Part shown: positions 24,078-33,166 of the stretch, one piece after another | Layout of the letters: the number at the start of each line of letters is the position of its first letter | How positions within the stretch are numbered: the stretch's first letter is position 1 | Assembly: GCF_005484585.1 (NCBI RefSeq) | Contig: NZ_CP039435.1 | Location: 1,426,001 to 1,490,000, forward strand | Reading direction: 5' to 3' | DNA: 64,000 nt | Source of the DNA: Brevundimonas sp. SGAir0440 | GTDB lineage: Bacteria > Pseudomonadota > Alphaproteobacteria > Caulobacterales > Caulobacteraceae | Position numbers and translations under genes: made by a program | The notes under the pieces: model-generated | The model's input: the letters and a program-made list of their open reading frames with translations, nothing else | The model's database searches: none | Told to the model about the DNA's origin: nothing

Positions 24078-26411
24078 TTAGTAGGAGGCGCGCAGCTCGA
24101 TGCCGAAGGTGCGCGGGTTGTTGAAGTTGCCGTAGTCGCCCAGGGTGTTCCGGTTCGACGGATCGCGGCGGTAGACGTAGGTTTCGTCCAGCAGGTTGCG
24201 CGACCACAGGGCCACTTCCAGCAGCGGACCGCCGTCGCGGGTCGTGATGTCGGCGATGGCGACGCGGGCGTTCACGACGAAGGACGAGTCGGCCTTGATG
24301 GCGAACTGCTCGAAACTGTGGGCCGCATCGGCGTAGTTGGCGTCGATGTGCGCCTTCAGGGTCGCGCCCATGAAGGGCGAGTTCCAGTCGGCCGCGACGC
24401 TGCCGGCGTTCTCAGGCGTATAGGCGATGAAGACCTGCTGCACCTGGCCGTTGAACGGGTTGACCGTGTCCGGCACCTTGGCGTCCGTATAGGCGTAAGA
24501 AGCCGACAGGGTCAGGTTGTCGGTCGCCCGGAACTGCCCTTCCAGCTCGACGCCGCGGATTTTGGTGGTGCCTGGGGCGTTGATCGTTTCCAGCGTGTTG
24601 CGGGTCGAGGCGCCTTGGACGGTGACCAGGCTGAAGTCGATCTGGCTGTCGGTGCGGTCCATGGCGTAGACGGCCGCGTTGAAGCGGACGCGACGGTCGA
24701 ACAGGTCGCTCTTCAGGCCGATTTCGTAGGCCTTGACCTCTTCGGGATCGAACGAGCGGTAGGTCAGCGAGCGCGAGGAGGCGCCGCCGGCGCGGTAGCC
24801 GGTCGAATACTTGCCATAGACGTTGATGTTGTTGCTGACGTCATAGGCCAGGGTGACCAGCGGGTCGAAGCGATCGACCTTGGAGCTGAAGGTCAGGTTG
24901 GTGGGGGCGTTGTTGACGACCTCCAGCTTGCCGTCCTTGTCGTCCCAGGTGTAGCGGCCGCCGACCGTCAGGTGCAGGGCGTCCATGCTGGCCGGGGTCC
25001 AGGTGGCTTGTCCGTAGATGGCCTTGGATTCCGAGTGTGCGGTGGACTTTCGGTCCAGCGAGCGGAAGCCGCGGATCGTCGGGGTGGGGTCCAGAATGGT
25101 GTAGCCCGTGCCGTCGGCGTTCCACTGGTTCGTCGAAGGCGTGGCGGCGTCGTCGGACACCGTTTCCTTGAAGTAGAAGACGCCGCCGACATAGTCGATG
25201 CTGTCGCCCAGCGAACCGACGGCCTGCAGTTCCTGGCTGAACTGATGCTGCCAGAAGCCGGCCAGCGAATAGCGGCTGAAGCGGCCGTTCGGACCGACGA
25301 CCGGCGGACGGTGGGCGCCGGCGATGTTGTCGTACTGTTCGACGTCCAGATCGCGATAGGCCGTGATCGAGCGAATTTCCAGCGAGTCGGTCGGGCGATA
25401 CGACAGGTGCAGGTCCATGCCGCGCGTGTCGTCGACGCTGAACTGCTGAGGCACGCCGATGTCGGCCTGCGTCATCCGCTTGGAGCCCTCGACCTGAACC
25501 AGGGGCGACAGGGCGCGGATGCTGCCCGAGGGAACCGTAGCCGAGGTGAACGGCACGACGGTCAGGCCATTCGGGTTGAAGTTCAGCAGTTGGCTGTAGA
25601 ACGGAGTGTTCTTGTCCTTGCTGATGTCCGCCGCCAGGGTGGCGGTGAAGTTTTCGGCAGGCGTCCAGCGCGTCTGGAAGCGAAGGCCGCGACGGTCATA
25701 TTCGCCAAAGCCGGTCTGTCCCGGAAGGATGTTCTCGGTCACCGGGCCTTGGACCGAAATGATGCCGTCGACCTTGAAGGCGAAGTCGCCGAGGGCGGGG
25801 AAGTCAACGTGCAGTTCGGAGTTGTAGGATTCCAGATTGCCCACGCCGGCGATGGCGCGCATGCCGAACACGCCTGTGGGCTTCTTGGTCACAAGCGACA
25901 GGGCGCCGCCTTCGGTGTTGCGGCCGAACAGGGTGCCTTGCGGACCCTTCAGGACTTCGACGCGCTCGATGTCGAGCAGGGCGGCGGCGAGGCCGTGTTG
26001 GCGGGCCAGATAGACGCCGTCGACATAGACGCCGACGCCCTGCTCGCGGGCGGGCTGGTTGGCGTCGTTCGGCACGATGCCGCGGATGCCGATGGTCAGG
26101 GCGGACTGACGGGCCTCGAAGGTGGCGATGCGCAGGCTGGGGACGCTGCCGTCGGCCAGGTCCATCAGGCTCTGCACGTGGCGATCGGCCAGGGCCTCGG
26201 CGTTGACGACCGAGATCGAGATCGGCGTGTCTTGCAGGTTGGTTTCGCGCTTGGTGGCGGTCACGACGATGTCGTCAAGACCGGCCGGCTCGGCGCTGGC
26301 GGCCGTCGGCGCGGTCTGGACCGGCGCGGTTTGGGCGAAGGCGGAAACGGGCGCGGCGAGAAGGGCGGTCCCCAGCAGCAGCTGAAGGCGCAGTTTGGTT
26401 TGACGATGCAT
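24078..26411 (-). CDS. TonB-dependent outer-membrane receptor
   Basis: A 777-residue receptor. It has a signal peptide to about residue 26 (AFAQ), then a TonB-box-like segment LDDIVVTATKRETNLQDTPISISVV, a plug domain (about 50-165, with VGVYVDGVYLARQ and VEVLKGPQGTLFGRNTEGGALSLVTKKP), and a 22-strand-type barrel ending in RTFGIELRASY with a terminal aromatic residue. It imports a large substrate with energy from TonB-ExbBD. The substrate is unknown; no transport or degradation genes are adjacent. AGGGGA precedes the ATG. The 158-bp leader shows no recognised riboswitch. Confidence 0.93.
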   Translation of the reverse strand: MHRQTKLRLQLLLGTALLAAPVSAFAQTAPVQTAPTAASAEPAGLDDIVVTATKRETNLQDTPISISVVNAEALADRHVQSLMDLADGSVPSLRIATFEARQSALTIGIRGIVPNDANQPAREQGVGVYVDGVYLARQHGLAAALLDIERVEVLKGPQGTLFGRNTEGGALSLVTKKPTGVFGMRAIAGVGNLESYNSELHVDFPALGDFAFKVDGIISVQGPVTENILPGQTGFGEYDRRGLRFQTRWTPAENFTATLAADISKDKNTPFYSQLLNFNPNGLTVVPFTSATVPSGSIRALSPLVQVEGSKRMTQADIGVPQQFSVDDTRGMDLHLSYRPTDSLEIRSITAYRDLDVEQYDNIAGAHRPPVVGPNGRFSRYSLAGFWQHQFSQELQAVGSLGDSIDYVGGVFYFKETVSDDAATPSTNQWNADGTGYTILDPTPTIRGFRSLDRKSTAHSESKAIYGQATWTPASMDALHLTVGGRYTWDDKDGKLEVVNNAPTNLTFSSKVDRFDPLVTLAYDVSNNINVYGKYSTGYRAGGASSRSLTYRSFDPEEVKAYEIGLKSDLFDRRVRFNAAVYAMDRTDSQIDFSLVTVQGASTRNTLETINAPGTTKIRGVELEGQFRATDNLTLSASYAYTDAKVPDTVNPFNGQVQQVFIAYTPENAGSVAADWNSPFMGATLKAHIDANYADAAHSFEQFAIKADSSFVVNARVAIADITTRDGGPLLEVALWSRNLLDETYVYRRDPSNRNTLGDYGNFNNPRTFGIELRASY

Positions 26412-26570
26412 TTTTATCCCCTGCTTAGTCGGGGCGGGGATTACGCCGTCATTGCGATGCGCAGTTTACAGCCGTGCAACAGCCCGGTGCATCTTTGATG
26501 TCCGAGGTTGAGAGAAACCTGCAACCAGGGTCCACCGCGCCTCCACATCGTCTCCACACTTGGGCCCGGG

Positions 26571-27782
26571 CTAGACGACGACCGCGTTCGTGTCGCGGAT
26601 GAAGCCGCCGCCCAGGATGCGTTCGGTGTCCGTCGGATCGTACAGGGCGCAGGCCTGACCCGGCGCCACGCCTTCTTCGCCCTCGTTGAAGACGACGCAG
26701 ATATCGCCATCGATCAGGGCGAGGCGGGCTGGCGAGGGCTGGCGGGTCGAGCGGACACGGGCCAGGACCGGGATGTTGGCCTCGGCCGCCTCGGTGATGG
26801 TCGCCTCGTCACCGAGCCAGTTGGTTTCTTCCAGCGTCAGACTGGCGGTCAGCAGGGCTTCGCGCGGGCCGACAACGACGCGACGGGTTTCAGGCTCCAG
26901 CCGGGTTACGAACAGGGGCTCGCCTACGGCGACGTTCAGGCCGCGGCGCTGGCCGATCGTATAGTCCGTGATGCCCGCGTGCTGGCCCAGCACCCGGCCG
27001 TCCATATGCACGATCTCGCCGGCCTCACGCCCTTGCGGACGCAGGCGGTCGATCAGGGTGCGATAGTCGCCGGAAGGCACAAAACAGATGTCTTGGCTGT
27101 CCGGCTTGGCGGCGATCTTCAGACCCAGTTCGGCGGCGACGCCGCGCACCTGGGGCTTTTCCAGATCGGCCAGCGGGAAACGCAGATAGTCCAGTTGGTC
27201 TTGGGTCGTGGCGAACAGGAAGTAGGATTGGTCGCGCGAATGATCGATGGCCTTGCGCATCTGCGAGCGGTTGCCGGCGACCGCGCGGCGGACGTAGTGA
27301 CCCGTCGCCATCGCCTCGGCGCCCAGATCGCGCGCCACGTCCAGCAGGTCGCGAAACTTGACGGTCTGATTGCAGCGGATGCAGGGGACCGGCGTCTGGC
27401 CCTTCAGATAGCTGTCGGCGAACTGGTCGATCACCGCGTCCCTGAACCGGCTCTCATAGTCCAGAACGTAGTGTGGAATGCCGATCATGTCGGCGGCCAG
27501 GCGCGCGTCGTGAATGTCCTGACCCGCGCAGCAGGCGCCCTTCTTCTTCAGCGCCGCGCCGTGGTCATAGAGCTGCAGCGTGACGCCGACGACGTCGTAA
27601 CCCGCCTTATGCAGCAGGGCCGCGACAACGGTGGAGTCCACACCGCCCGACATGGCGGCTACGACCCGCGCGCCGACCGGCAGGCCGACCGCCGCCCGCG
27701 CGCTCTCGACCGCCGCATCGATGTCGGTGCGCGCGATGTCGGGAACGGGGCAGAAATCTTCGACCAGGGTCATCGCGGCCAT
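26571..27782 (-). CDS. mnmA: tRNA-specific 2-thiouridylase
   Basis: A 403-residue enzyme that puts sulfur on U34 of tRNA-Lys, -Glu and -Gln. Seen: the PP-loop [16 protein letters not shown] near residue 45, the first catalytic Cys in [11 protein letters not shown], the second in [14 protein letters not shown], and a C-terminal beta-barrel ([10 protein letters not shown] onward). The start is 27782 or, equally possible, 27773 (MTLVEDF). It follows sciP on the same strand across a terminator. Confidence 0.95.
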   Translation of the reverse strand: MAAMTLVEDFCPVPDIARTDIDAAVESARAAVGLPVGARVVAAMSGGVDSTVVAALLHKAGYDVVGVTLQLYDHGAALKKKGACCAGQDIHDARLAADMIGIPHYVLDYESRFRDAVIDQFADSYLKGQTPVPCIRCNQTVKFRDLLDVARDLGAEAMATGHYVRRAVAGNRSQMRKAIDHSRDQSYFLFATTQDQLDYLRFPLADLEKPQVRGVAAELGLKIAAKPDSQDICFVPSGDYRTLIDRLRPQGREAGEIVHMDGRVLGQHAGITDYTIGQRRGLNVAVGEPLFVTRLEPETRRVVVGPREALLTASLTLEETNWLGDEATITEAAEANIPVLARVRSTRQPSPARLALIDGDICVVFNEGEEGVAPGQACALYDPTDTERILGGGFIRDTNAVVV

Positions 27783-27816
27783 TTAGTGCGGAACCAGCGC
27801 GATTTCGAGGCCCGCG

Positions 27817-27852
27817 AAAGAAAAGGGCCGCACCCGTCGCCGGATGCGGCCC
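27817..27852 (-). terminator. Intrinsic terminator after sciP
   Basis: On the minus strand GGGCCGCATCCG pairs with CGGGTGCGGCCC around a four-base loop (one mismatch or G-U pair), followed by TTTTCTTT. It lies about 20 bases past the sciP stop and separates it from mnmA. Confidence 0.88.
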
Positions 27853-27873
27853 TTAACGTCTTCGGGGAAACCC

Positions 27874-28158
27874 TCAGGAGCGATAGCTCTGGATCCGCGT
27901 CGTGCGCAGGCCCTGCATGCCCCATTTGTCGATGGCCTTCTGCCAGGCCAGGAACTCTTCGGCCGTCAGGCGGTATTTCGCCAGGGCGTCGTCGAGGCTG
28001 AGCAGGCCGCCGCGAACGGCGGCGACGACCTCGGCCTTGCGCCGGATCACCCACCGGTCCGTGTTGGACGGCGGCAGATCGTTGAGGGTCAGGGGCGTGC
28101 CAGTCGGTCCGACCACGTATTGTTCGCCTTTGCTATTAAGGCGTCGCTCTTGCAACAT
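27874..28158 (-). CDS. sciP: SciP-type small CtrA inhibitory protein (DUF1153)
   Basis: A 94-residue DUF1153 protein. Seen: RLNSKGEQYVVGPTGTPLTLNDLPP and the helix-turn-helix RWVIRRKAEVVAAVRGGLLSLDDALAKYRLTAEEFLAWQ, which match Caulobacter SciP closely. SciP binds DNA (GANTC-related sites) and CtrA, and blocks CtrA-driven transcription late in the cell cycle. Here, as in Caulobacter, the gene lies downstream of the hook gene flgE. A CtrA-box-like site lies about 55 bp upstream. Confidence 0.93.
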   Translation of the reverse strand: MLQERRLNSKGEQYVVGPTGTPLTLNDLPPSNTDRWVIRRKAEVVAAVRGGLLSLDDALAKYRLTAEEFLAWQKAIDKWGMQGLRTTRIQSYRS

Positions 28159-28212
28159 GGGCTTATGCCTCTTTCACCAACACCGTAGTGTCATGAAGGT
28201 AGGCGTCTCCGA

Positions 28213-28227
28213 CTAAGGTCCGTTTAA
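28213..28227 (-). promoter_or_regulatory. CtrA-box-like site upstream of sciP
   Basis: On the minus strand this reads TTAA, seven bases (ACGGACC), TTAG: one base away from the CtrA full site TTAA-N7-TTAA. It is 55-70 bp before the sciP start. Direct CtrA control of sciP is known in Caulobacter; use of this site is inferred. Confidence 0.5.
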
Positions 28228-28330
28228 GCGTCGTGGTGAAGGAACGGATAACTTTCGCCCCCTCCTGAACGACTCTGTAAACCTTGCTTGCGCGACGATT
28301 CATCGAGACTAACGCTTACTTACTCGCCGA

Positions 28331-30088
28331 TCAGCGTTTGATGTTGATCAGCTCGGCCAGCATTTCATCGGCCGTGGTGATGATTTTGGACGAGGCGGAA
28401 TAGGCGCGCTGGGTGGTGATCAGGCCGGTGAACTCGGCCGACAGATCGACGGTCGAGGACTCCAGCTGCTTGGCCGCGATCTGGCCCGCGCCGCCCGTTC
28501 CCGCCGCCTTCAGGTTGAAGGTGCCGGACTGAAGGCTGACGGCGTAGGCGTTGCCGGACACTTCCCGAAGGCTGTCGGGGCTGGGGAAGGTGGCGACCGC
28601 GACCTGGGCGATGCGGCGCATGACGCCGTTGTCGAAGATGGCGGTGACGAAGCCGCCCTCGTCGATCTTGATTTCGCTCAGATTGCCGAACGCCGTGCCG
28701 TTGGTGACCGTCGACTGGACGACCGAGGCGGTGTTCAGCTGGCTGAGGCCGCCGGCCGAGGTGTTGAGGTCTAGCGTGACGGCTTGGGCGGCGATGCCCA
28801 GACCGTCGGCCCAGGCGACCTGGCCGGCCGGCATGGTCAGGTTGGCGGGGTCGGACTTGCCGAAGTCCAGCGTCGCCATGGTCGGGTCGGGGAACAAACC
28901 CATGCCTGCGGGCCAAGCCTTCATCGTGTCGACGTCCAGGCGACCCGACGGCGTGAAGGCGATCTTGCCGGTCTTGATCTGGCCGTTGGCGTAGGGTGCC
29001 CCCGCGATGACGTCGCTGGCCGGCACGGAGACGATCTCCGCATACCAGATGTTCGGTTCGTCGCTCTTCAGGAAGCGAAGTTCCAGGTTGCGCTGGCCGC
29101 CCTTGGAGTCCGAAACCGGGATGTTCATCTTGAAGTCGGGCTTCACGCCGACGGGGTTGTCGTCGTCGGCGTTGTACATCGCCATGGAGTTGACCGATGG
29201 GTCGTACTTCGTCTTGGCGACGTTTTCGTTGCCCAGACCGACGTCCGAGAGGTTGATCGTATAGGCGGGGCCGCTGGCCGGCGTGAACTGGATCTGGGTC
29301 GGCGGCGTGCCGACCGGGGCCGCCGAGCCGGCGTTCGCGCCGTTGATCGTCAGCCCGGTGATGGCGCCGGTGGTCGGGTCGAAGGTCGCCGAGGCGTCGA
29401 TCTTCTGCGAACCGGACTTGATCACCAGATCGTGGCTGTTGGCGCCGGTGCGGGTGTAGCGGACCGACACGTCGTGGGTCACGGCCGGCGTCGCCGTATC
29501 GGACACGCCCTTATAGGACTGGGCGCTGGCGGCCGAAGACGATTCCTGGCTCGAACGCAGGTTGGCATTGATCTGGACGCGAGTGGTCGGTTCGGCGGTG
29601 CCGCCGACGGAGCCGATGTTGATCGAGCGCAGGCGCGACAGGTCGGAGGGATCGGTCGAGATCTCGCCGTTGGAGTCCACTGGCCAGCCTTGAAGATACA
29701 GGCCGGCGCTGTTCTTCAGATAGCCCTGCTTGTCGACGGTGAAGGCGCCGGCGCGGGTAAACAGGCGGGTGTCCGTCGCGCCGACGTTCTCGGCCTGCGT
29801 CGTCGTGACGAAGAAGCCTTGACCGTTGACGGCGAGGTCGGTGCTGGAGGTCGTGCGCTGAAGCTGACCTTCCTGGCTGACATAGGAGCGGGTGTTGGTG
29901 GTGACGCCGCCGGCCGAATAGCTGCCGCCCGATGCGGTCTGGCTGTTGACCAGCGTCTGGAACTCGCTGGCCGTGCGCTTGTAGCCGACGGTATTCACGT
30001 TGGCGATGTTCTGGGAGATCGCCGCCAGGGCGGCGGAGTTGGCGGCCAGACCGGACACGCCGGCCAGCATTGCACTGTTGAGGCTCAT
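28331..30088 (-). CDS. flgE: Flagellar hook protein FlgE
   Basis: A 585-residue hook subunit. The N-terminal rod motif SAALAAISQNIANVNTVGYKRT and the C-terminal VDLSAEFTGLITTQRAYSASSKIITTADEMLAELINI are the coiled-coil ends shared by axial proteins. The middle holds the FlgE domains (NGQGFFV near residue 90). At 585 residues it is longer than enterobacterial FlgE (about 400) and in the Caulobacter size range. Third gene of fliK-flgD-flgE, 48 bp after flgD. Confidence 0.95.
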   Translation of the reverse strand: MSLNSAMLAGVSGLAANSAALAAISQNIANVNTVGYKRTASEFQTLVNSQTASGGSYSAGGVTTNTRSYVSQEGQLQRTTSSTDLAVNGQGFFVTTTQAENVGATDTRLFTRAGAFTVDKQGYLKNSAGLYLQGWPVDSNGEISTDPSDLSRLRSINIGSVGGTAEPTTRVQINANLRSSQESSSAASAQSYKGVSDTATPAVTHDVSVRYTRTGANSHDLVIKSGSQKIDASATFDPTTGAITGLTINGANAGSAAPVGTPPTQIQFTPASGPAYTINLSDVGLGNENVAKTKYDPSVNSMAMYNADDDNPVGVKPDFKMNIPVSDSKGGQRNLELRFLKSDEPNIWYAEIVSVPASDVIAGAPYANGQIKTGKIAFTPSGRLDVDTMKAWPAGMGLFPDPTMATLDFGKSDPANLTMPAGQVAWADGLGIAAQAVTLDLNTSAGGLSQLNTASVVQSTVTNGTAFGNLSEIKIDEGGFVTAIFDNGVMRRIAQVAVATFPSPDSLREVSGNAYAVSLQSGTFNLKAAGTGGAGQIAAKQLESSTVDLSAEFTGLITTQRAYSASSKIITTADEMLAELINIKR

Positions 30089-30136
30089 GGAAGAACGCTC
30101 CTTAAATAGAGGTCATCGGGAAGGCGGCGGATCGCA

Positions 30137-30865
30137 TCATGCGGCCGCCTCCTCGGTGGGGACGTTCGGATTCTCCGTATCGTCGGTATCGTTGGCCGCC
30201 TGGGCCTTGATCTCGTTCAGCGAGATCACGGTCGAGAGCGGAAGGATGGAGTCGCCGATCACCAGATACGGCGCGCCGTTGTACATCTCGACGCCGGTGA
30301 CCCGGCCCTGGATCAGGGCCTGGGCGTCGACCTTGGCGCCGGTTGCGTCGGTGGCGGCGACCTTCAGCGTATAGACGCCGCCGTCTTCGGCCGTGCCGCC
30401 GTCCTTCAGCTTGCCGTCCCAGGAGAAGGTGTGCAGCCCGGACGTCTTGTCCGGCGCGGCGCCTTCCCAGACGACGACGCCCTTGCTGTCGACGACCTGC
30501 AAGGTGGCCTTGTCCGCGTCGGCGCCCAGTTCGTAGGCCCACGCAGCCTTGCCATCTTTGAACTCGGTGGCGGTCCAGGCGGCGGTGACGCTCTTGCCGA
30601 TGTAGTTGGCGGCGTTGTCCAGACCGCCGCCGGCTTGGGCGGCCAGCAGGCTGGTCAGCAGGTCGTTCGTCAGCAGCTGCTGCTCCACCCCGGCCATCTG
30701 GGTCAGCTGGGCCGTGAACTGATTGGAGTCCAGCGGCGACAACGGATCCTGGTTCTTCATCTGCGTGGTGAGCAGGGTCAGGAAGGTCTCGAAGTTCGAG
30801 GCCAAGGCTTTGGTGCCGCCGGTGATGCGGCCCGCTGCGGCGGAGGTTGTGACGGCGTCGACCAT
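30137..30865 (-). CDS. flgD: Flagellar hook-capping protein FlgD
   Basis: A 242-residue scaffold for hook assembly. Seen: the N-terminal FlgD signature FLTLLTTQMKNQDPLSPLDSNQFTAQLTQMAGVEQQL, then a Tudor/FN3-like region (about 85-215) with FSWDGKLKDGGTAEDGGVYTLKV. The start is four bases after the fliK stop. Confidence 0.95.
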   Translation of the reverse strand: MVDAVTTSAAAGRITGGTKALASNFETFLTLLTTQMKNQDPLSPLDSNQFTAQLTQMAGVEQQLLTNDLLTSLLAAQAGGGLDNAANYIGKSVTAAWTATEFKDGKAAWAYELGADADKATLQVVDSKGVVVWEGAAPDKTSGLHTFSWDGKLKDGGTAEDGGVYTLKVAATDATGAKVDAQALIQGRVTGVEMYNGAPYLVIGDSILPLSTVISLNEIKAQAANDTDDTENPNVPTEEAAA

Positions 30866-30869
30866 GGGG

Positions 30870-32777
30870 TCAGACCTTCAGATCGACGCGGTCAGGCGTC
30901 AGGGAATGGTTGATCCAGGCGCCGGGCGCCGGGACGGTGGGCATGTCGGCCTGGGCCGCGAGGCGAGAGCCGCCGGCGAACAGGGCGTTGCGCTGCTGCT
31001 GGCGCTCGAAGGCGCCGCCGCCTGTGGACGGATCGCGTTGCGAGAAGTCGAGCGCGTCGCCGGCGACCTGGAAGCCGGCCTCCTGAAGTTGGCGACGCAG
31101 TTCGTCGGCGCGGCCCTTCAGATCGGCGGCTGCGGCGGGGTTGTCGAAGGCCAGACGAGCGGACAGCTGGCCGTCCTTGCCGATCTCAAGGCTGACATCG
31201 ACACGGCCCAGATCTTCGGGCGTCAGCACCATGTCGAACCGGGTTGAACGGCCGTCCAGTTTGCGAGCGATATGTGCGGCAAGCTGGGCGGTGGTCTCGA
31301 CCGTGGCGCGCGACAGGGTGGACGCACCCTGAGCATGGCTGGACGCGGCGGCCTGTTGAGCAGGCTGAGCATCGGTCGGCGCGGGGTTCGCAATCGGCGC
31401 ATCAGGCGACGCTGCATCGGGCGCGGCGACGGCGGCGGTTGCGGGCTCGGCTGCCTTTGCGGATGGGGACGCCTGCTTGGCGGCGACTTCGATGCCGGCG
31501 CTGGAAGGGGTGGCATCTTGGGTCGTAGCCGTTTGGATCGCGGGAACGGCGGCGTCGCTGGTCTGGTCCACCGCCGCATGGAGATTGCCGCGCAAGGGCG
31601 GGGCGGGTTGAAGCGCGGTCGGCGACCTCGGCGTATCGACCGGAGCCGCCTCTGCCAGCTTATCGGGCGTGTCGGCCGTTTCGGCTGTCACAGACGACGC
31701 CGCTTCGGTTATCGCAGCGACGACCTCGGCGGGGACAATGATCGACGGCTTGGGCATCGTCGATGTGACGGCGATATGGACTTGGGCGGTCGGGATTTGA
31801 GCGGCCGCAAGGGATTGAGTGATAGGCGACGGTGCGGCCGGTTTGTCGGTGTTAGCGACAGCGGTCTGGATCGTGCCGGCCGCACTTTCGGACGTGGCAG
31901 GCGCCGGCGTCGTTGCGTCGGTCGGACGAGGCGCTGCGTCGCCCTTGACCGTAACGGCAGGCTTGGGCGCGACTGTCGGCTTCGGACCGTCGGTCGTCGT
32001 CGGCTGCGCGGGCGTGACCGAGGCCTCGGCGGCCTCGACTTCAGCCGGCTTCGCCGCGTCGGGAGAAGAGGGCGACGCTTCGGTCGTCAGGATTTCGGAG
32101 AGTTCCGAAAGGACTGCTTGAGCGGTCGCGGCAGTCACGGCGGACTTCGCTTCAAGGTCCCGGTCGGCAGGCGCCGACGCAGTCTTGGCCGCCGTATCAG
32201 TTGCAGAGCGGGGAGCCGTGGGGACCGTCGTCGTCATCGCTTCGGGCGCAACGAATGCGACTGACGCAACATTTTTGGGAGCTTGCGGATCGGCAGGGAT
32301 TTCCGCCGCGTCCTCGGAAATGGCCGGCGAGCCCGCGACATCGAGCGATTGGGCGACCGGAACGGCCAGCGTCGGTTGCGCGGCTGTGAACGGCGTTGCG
32401 GCGACGAGGCCAGGGGTATGGTCGTCATTCGCGGCTTTGTCCGTACCGATCTGCTGTCCGTCAGACAGGACGGGCTGAGCTTCGGAGTCTGCGATCTCGC
32501 TTGAGATTGTGGCGACGGTGTCGGCAGTCGGGGGCAGCGTGTTGGCGTCAGGCTCGGCCGCCATGGGCTGGGCCATGATGACGCCCAGCGACCGAACGCC
32601 CGTCAGACGGCCGGGCGTCATCCGTTCGACCGGCGCGCCGTGGACACCCGCGTTCAGCGCGTCGGCGACCTTGCTGGAAAACAGGCCCGCATCGACGACC
32701 TCTGCGCCCAGGGCGGCAGCCGACGTTCCGGTCGAAACCGGAGCGGCAGGCGCGAGCAGGGCGGAAGCGGTGGACAT
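30870..32777 (-). CDS. fliK: Flagellar hook-length control protein FliK
   Basis: A 635-residue protein. The first 480 residues are a low-complexity Ala/Pro/Thr/Val-rich ruler region. Residues about 500-600 form the Flg_hook domain (TRFDMVLTPEDLGRVDVSLEIGKDGQLSARLAFDNPAAAADLKGRADELRRQLQEAGF). It measures hook length and switches export specificity. Start taken as 32777 (MSTASALL); an ATG at 32828 lies too close to the predicted transcription start. First gene of the operon with flgD and flgE. Confidence 0.88.
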   Translation of the reverse strand: MSTASALLAPAAPVSTGTSAAALGAEVVDAGLFSSKVADALNAGVHGAPVERMTPGRLTGVRSLGVIMAQPMAAEPDANTLPPTADTVATISSEIADSEAQPVLSDGQQIGTDKAANDDHTPGLVAATPFTAAQPTLAVPVAQSLDVAGSPAISEDAAEIPADPQAPKNVASVAFVAPEAMTTTVPTAPRSATDTAAKTASAPADRDLEAKSAVTAATAQAVLSELSEILTTEASPSSPDAAKPAEVEAAEASVTPAQPTTTDGPKPTVAPKPAVTVKGDAAPRPTDATTPAPATSESAAGTIQTAVANTDKPAAPSPITQSLAAAQIPTAQVHIAVTSTMPKPSIIVPAEVVAAITEAASSVTAETADTPDKLAEAAPVDTPRSPTALQPAPPLRGNLHAAVDQTSDAAVPAIQTATTQDATPSSAGIEVAAKQASPSAKAAEPATAAVAAPDAASPDAPIANPAPTDAQPAQQAAASSHAQGASTLSRATVETTAQLAAHIARKLDGRSTRFDMVLTPEDLGRVDVSLEIGKDGQLSARLAFDNPAAAADLKGRADELRRQLQEAGFQVAGDALDFSQRDPSTGGGAFERQQQRNALFAGGSRLAAQADMPTVPAPGAWINHSLTPDRVDLKV

Positions 32778-32828
32778 GGAAGCGCGGCGGCTTTCGTAAG
32801 GAGCGACGACGGCGCCTGCTGCGCCCAA

Positions 32829-33166
32829 GAGTTCGCCGCGCTCGACGCAAGGGTCGGGCCAAGAAAATAAGCCAATAAAAACAAGGTAAAGCGCAGTATC
32901 GGGGTCTGCAGGTTCGAGGCGCGGCGGTCGTTATTGCCGCGCTCTCGCCACTTTTTGCCCGGCTTCGCGGCGCTGCCGATCAGCGACGGGCGAGATGTCA
33001 GCATCCGATTGGCCCGACCTTTGCGCGTCTTTCCCATCATGACGGCCGCCCGATCAACGATCCTGTGGAAAAACAACGCTTTGTGCGAGCGGGCGTGGCG
33101 CGTGGCTGGGCAAGAACTGCGCGTCGCGATGCAGCGGTTGCCGGGTAGAGCGGGGGAGACGCGTCA
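32829..33166. other. Divergent promoter region between fliK and flgK
   Basis: A gap of 338 bp with no gene. Its fliK end holds a sigma-54 promoter (32846-32862) and an AT-rich stretch (32861-32890), a possible enhancer-binding or UP-like region. The flgK end holds a GTGGCGCGTGGC segment about 60 bp before flgK that only partly fits sigma-54. No other structure is clear. Confidence 0.6.
32846..32862 (-). promoter_or_regulatory. Sigma-54 promoter for fliK-flgD-flgE
   Basis: On the minus strand this reads TTGGCCCGACCCTTGCG. It has the invariant GG and GC separated by exactly ten bases and matches most of the consensus TTGGCACG-N4-TTGC. It lies 69 bp before the chosen fliK start. Hook genes in Caulobacter are sigma-54/FlbD dependent, which agrees. 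Confidence 0.75.

Noticed and set aside
24039..26498. An 819-codon open frame on the + strand opposite the TonB-dependent receptor
   Set aside because: It is the antisense of a clear receptor gene with signal peptide, plug and barrel. Its sequence is Gly/Val/Asp/Arg-rich noise with no domain.
33090..33115. A sigma-54 promoter for flgK (TGGCGCG, four bases, TGGGC)
   Set aside because: The -12 element reads GG where GC is required, and neighbouring registers have nine- rather than ten-base spacing. Too weak to call.
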